From positions 1-45,220 of the forward strand of contig JAFVTF010000114.1 of assembly GCA_017503375.1 (NCBI GenBank): a DNA stretch of 45,220 bases. Reading direction: 5' to 3'. Numbering within the stretch: the first letter of the stretch is position 1; every line of letters starts with the position of its first letter. The notes beneath the pieces were generated by a model. That model saw nothing but the letters and a program-made list of their open reading frames with translations, did no database searches and was not told the origin of the DNA. This document shows, in pieces, positions 44,830-45,220 of this stretch. Source of the DNA: Lentisphaeria bacterium. Lineage in GTDB: Bacteria; Verrucomicrobiota; Lentisphaeria; Victivallales; UBA1829. The position numbers were made by a program, and so were the translations under genes.

Positions 44830-45220
44830 GCATATTTTATGCAGATAATTTTAAAATTGTGCAAATAAGCCATAATACCGCAGTAATTACGGCATAGAAT
44901 ATAGATAAAACCAACTGCACATATTTTGAGGAGAAAAGGCGGCTGGAAGAAGTTTTGCTGTTATTTCTATCTGCATAAAAGAGATTTGAACTTTCTTAAA
45001 CAGATGGCACTTTCAATGGTAGAAAAACAGGGCAACTGTGGCGGCAATCAGGAGCATATCCGACCACCGCCAGCCAAGGGAACAACCGCCGCGACACGCC
45101 CCGGGGAACGGGATAAATTCTGATCCGACACAGTTTTTGACCTGCATCGGAGCAAAAAGAATATCAGATAAACAAGGTGTTATTGCTGTTCTTTGCCAGT
45201 GAGGCAAAAGTCGCGACCCC
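44830..45220. other. Window end without a secure gene
   Basis: No convincing gene. A minus-strand frame (45013-45207) could encode a small protein with a hydrophobic end (SDMLLIAATVALFFYH), and an overlapping plus-strand frame runs 44926-45123; neither has a good ribosome binding site. Base composition is more GC-rich from about 45040 on, suggesting a different origin from the island. Confidence 0.35.

Overview
The window looks like a chromosome segment from a Lentisphaerota bacterium (Victivallales-like, probably gut or other anaerobe). Two proteins carry the prepilin leader [18 protein letters not shown] plus a C-terminal H-X9-DG motif, which is abundant in Lentisphaerota and related PVC bacteria. 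DUF4838, GH106-like, GH127-like and GH42-like enzymes sit in transporter-less operons, also typical of that group. The assignment is inference; no rRNA gene is present.

Layout. (1) 106-9594, core-like backbone: uvrB, the sbcD-sbcC exonuclease pair, a membrane-anchored class B PBP-like protein that appears to lack its catalytic serine, and an unknown secreted or anchored protein. (2) 9814-9889: tRNA-Arg(CCT), whose last 17 bases are repeated at 41460-41476. These direct repeats bound a genomic island of about 31.6 kb. (3) Left end of the island: tandem 11-bp repeats and a frameshifted, truncated tyrosine integrase. (4) 10916-18991: glycan operon I on the minus strand (TIM-barrel protein, pseudopilin, GH20-like hexosaminidase, DUF4838 protein, secreted protein) with a divergent AraC regulator. 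(5) 19002-21683: relics, namely the C-terminal part of a large glycosidase-associated protein, the tail of a VWA-like (DUF2201) gene, an intact unknown gene and a broken metallopeptidase-like gene. (6) 21737-39239: glycan operon II on the minus strand, nine genes, again with a pseudopilin and a divergent AraC regulator. (7) 39240-41476: decayed mobile-element core: terminator hairpin, very short N-terminal stubs, a CTGAATT repeat cluster, a frameshifted YagK/YfjJ (inovirus Gp2)-type replication protein, an intact AbiEi-like antitoxin and an AbiEii toxin cut off 20 bp before the right att copy.

(8) From 41477 a second element seems to begin: an integrase arm-domain stub, three iteron-like repeats, tRNA-His(GTG), an array of small hairpins with ACTTCAC/TCTTCAC spacers, a roughly 500-base hairpin-rich stretch without a convincing gene, a small membrane protein and a self-inhibited (class II) Fic protein.

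How the genes work together. Operon II combines a likely beta-L-arabinofuranosidase (GH127), an alpha-L-rhamnosidase-like enzyme (GH106), two GH42-like proteins, an SGNH esterase, a serine esterase, a PHP/DUF3604 protein and an M20 hydrolase. That set fits breakdown of a decorated plant pectin or arabinogalactan-type glycan. Operon I, with its GH20-like enzyme and DUF4838 protein, fits an amino-sugar-containing glycan. Each operon has one AraC-type switch and one H-X9-DG pseudopilin but no visible transporter, so the pseudopilin is the best candidate for an envelope-located partner of these enzymes.
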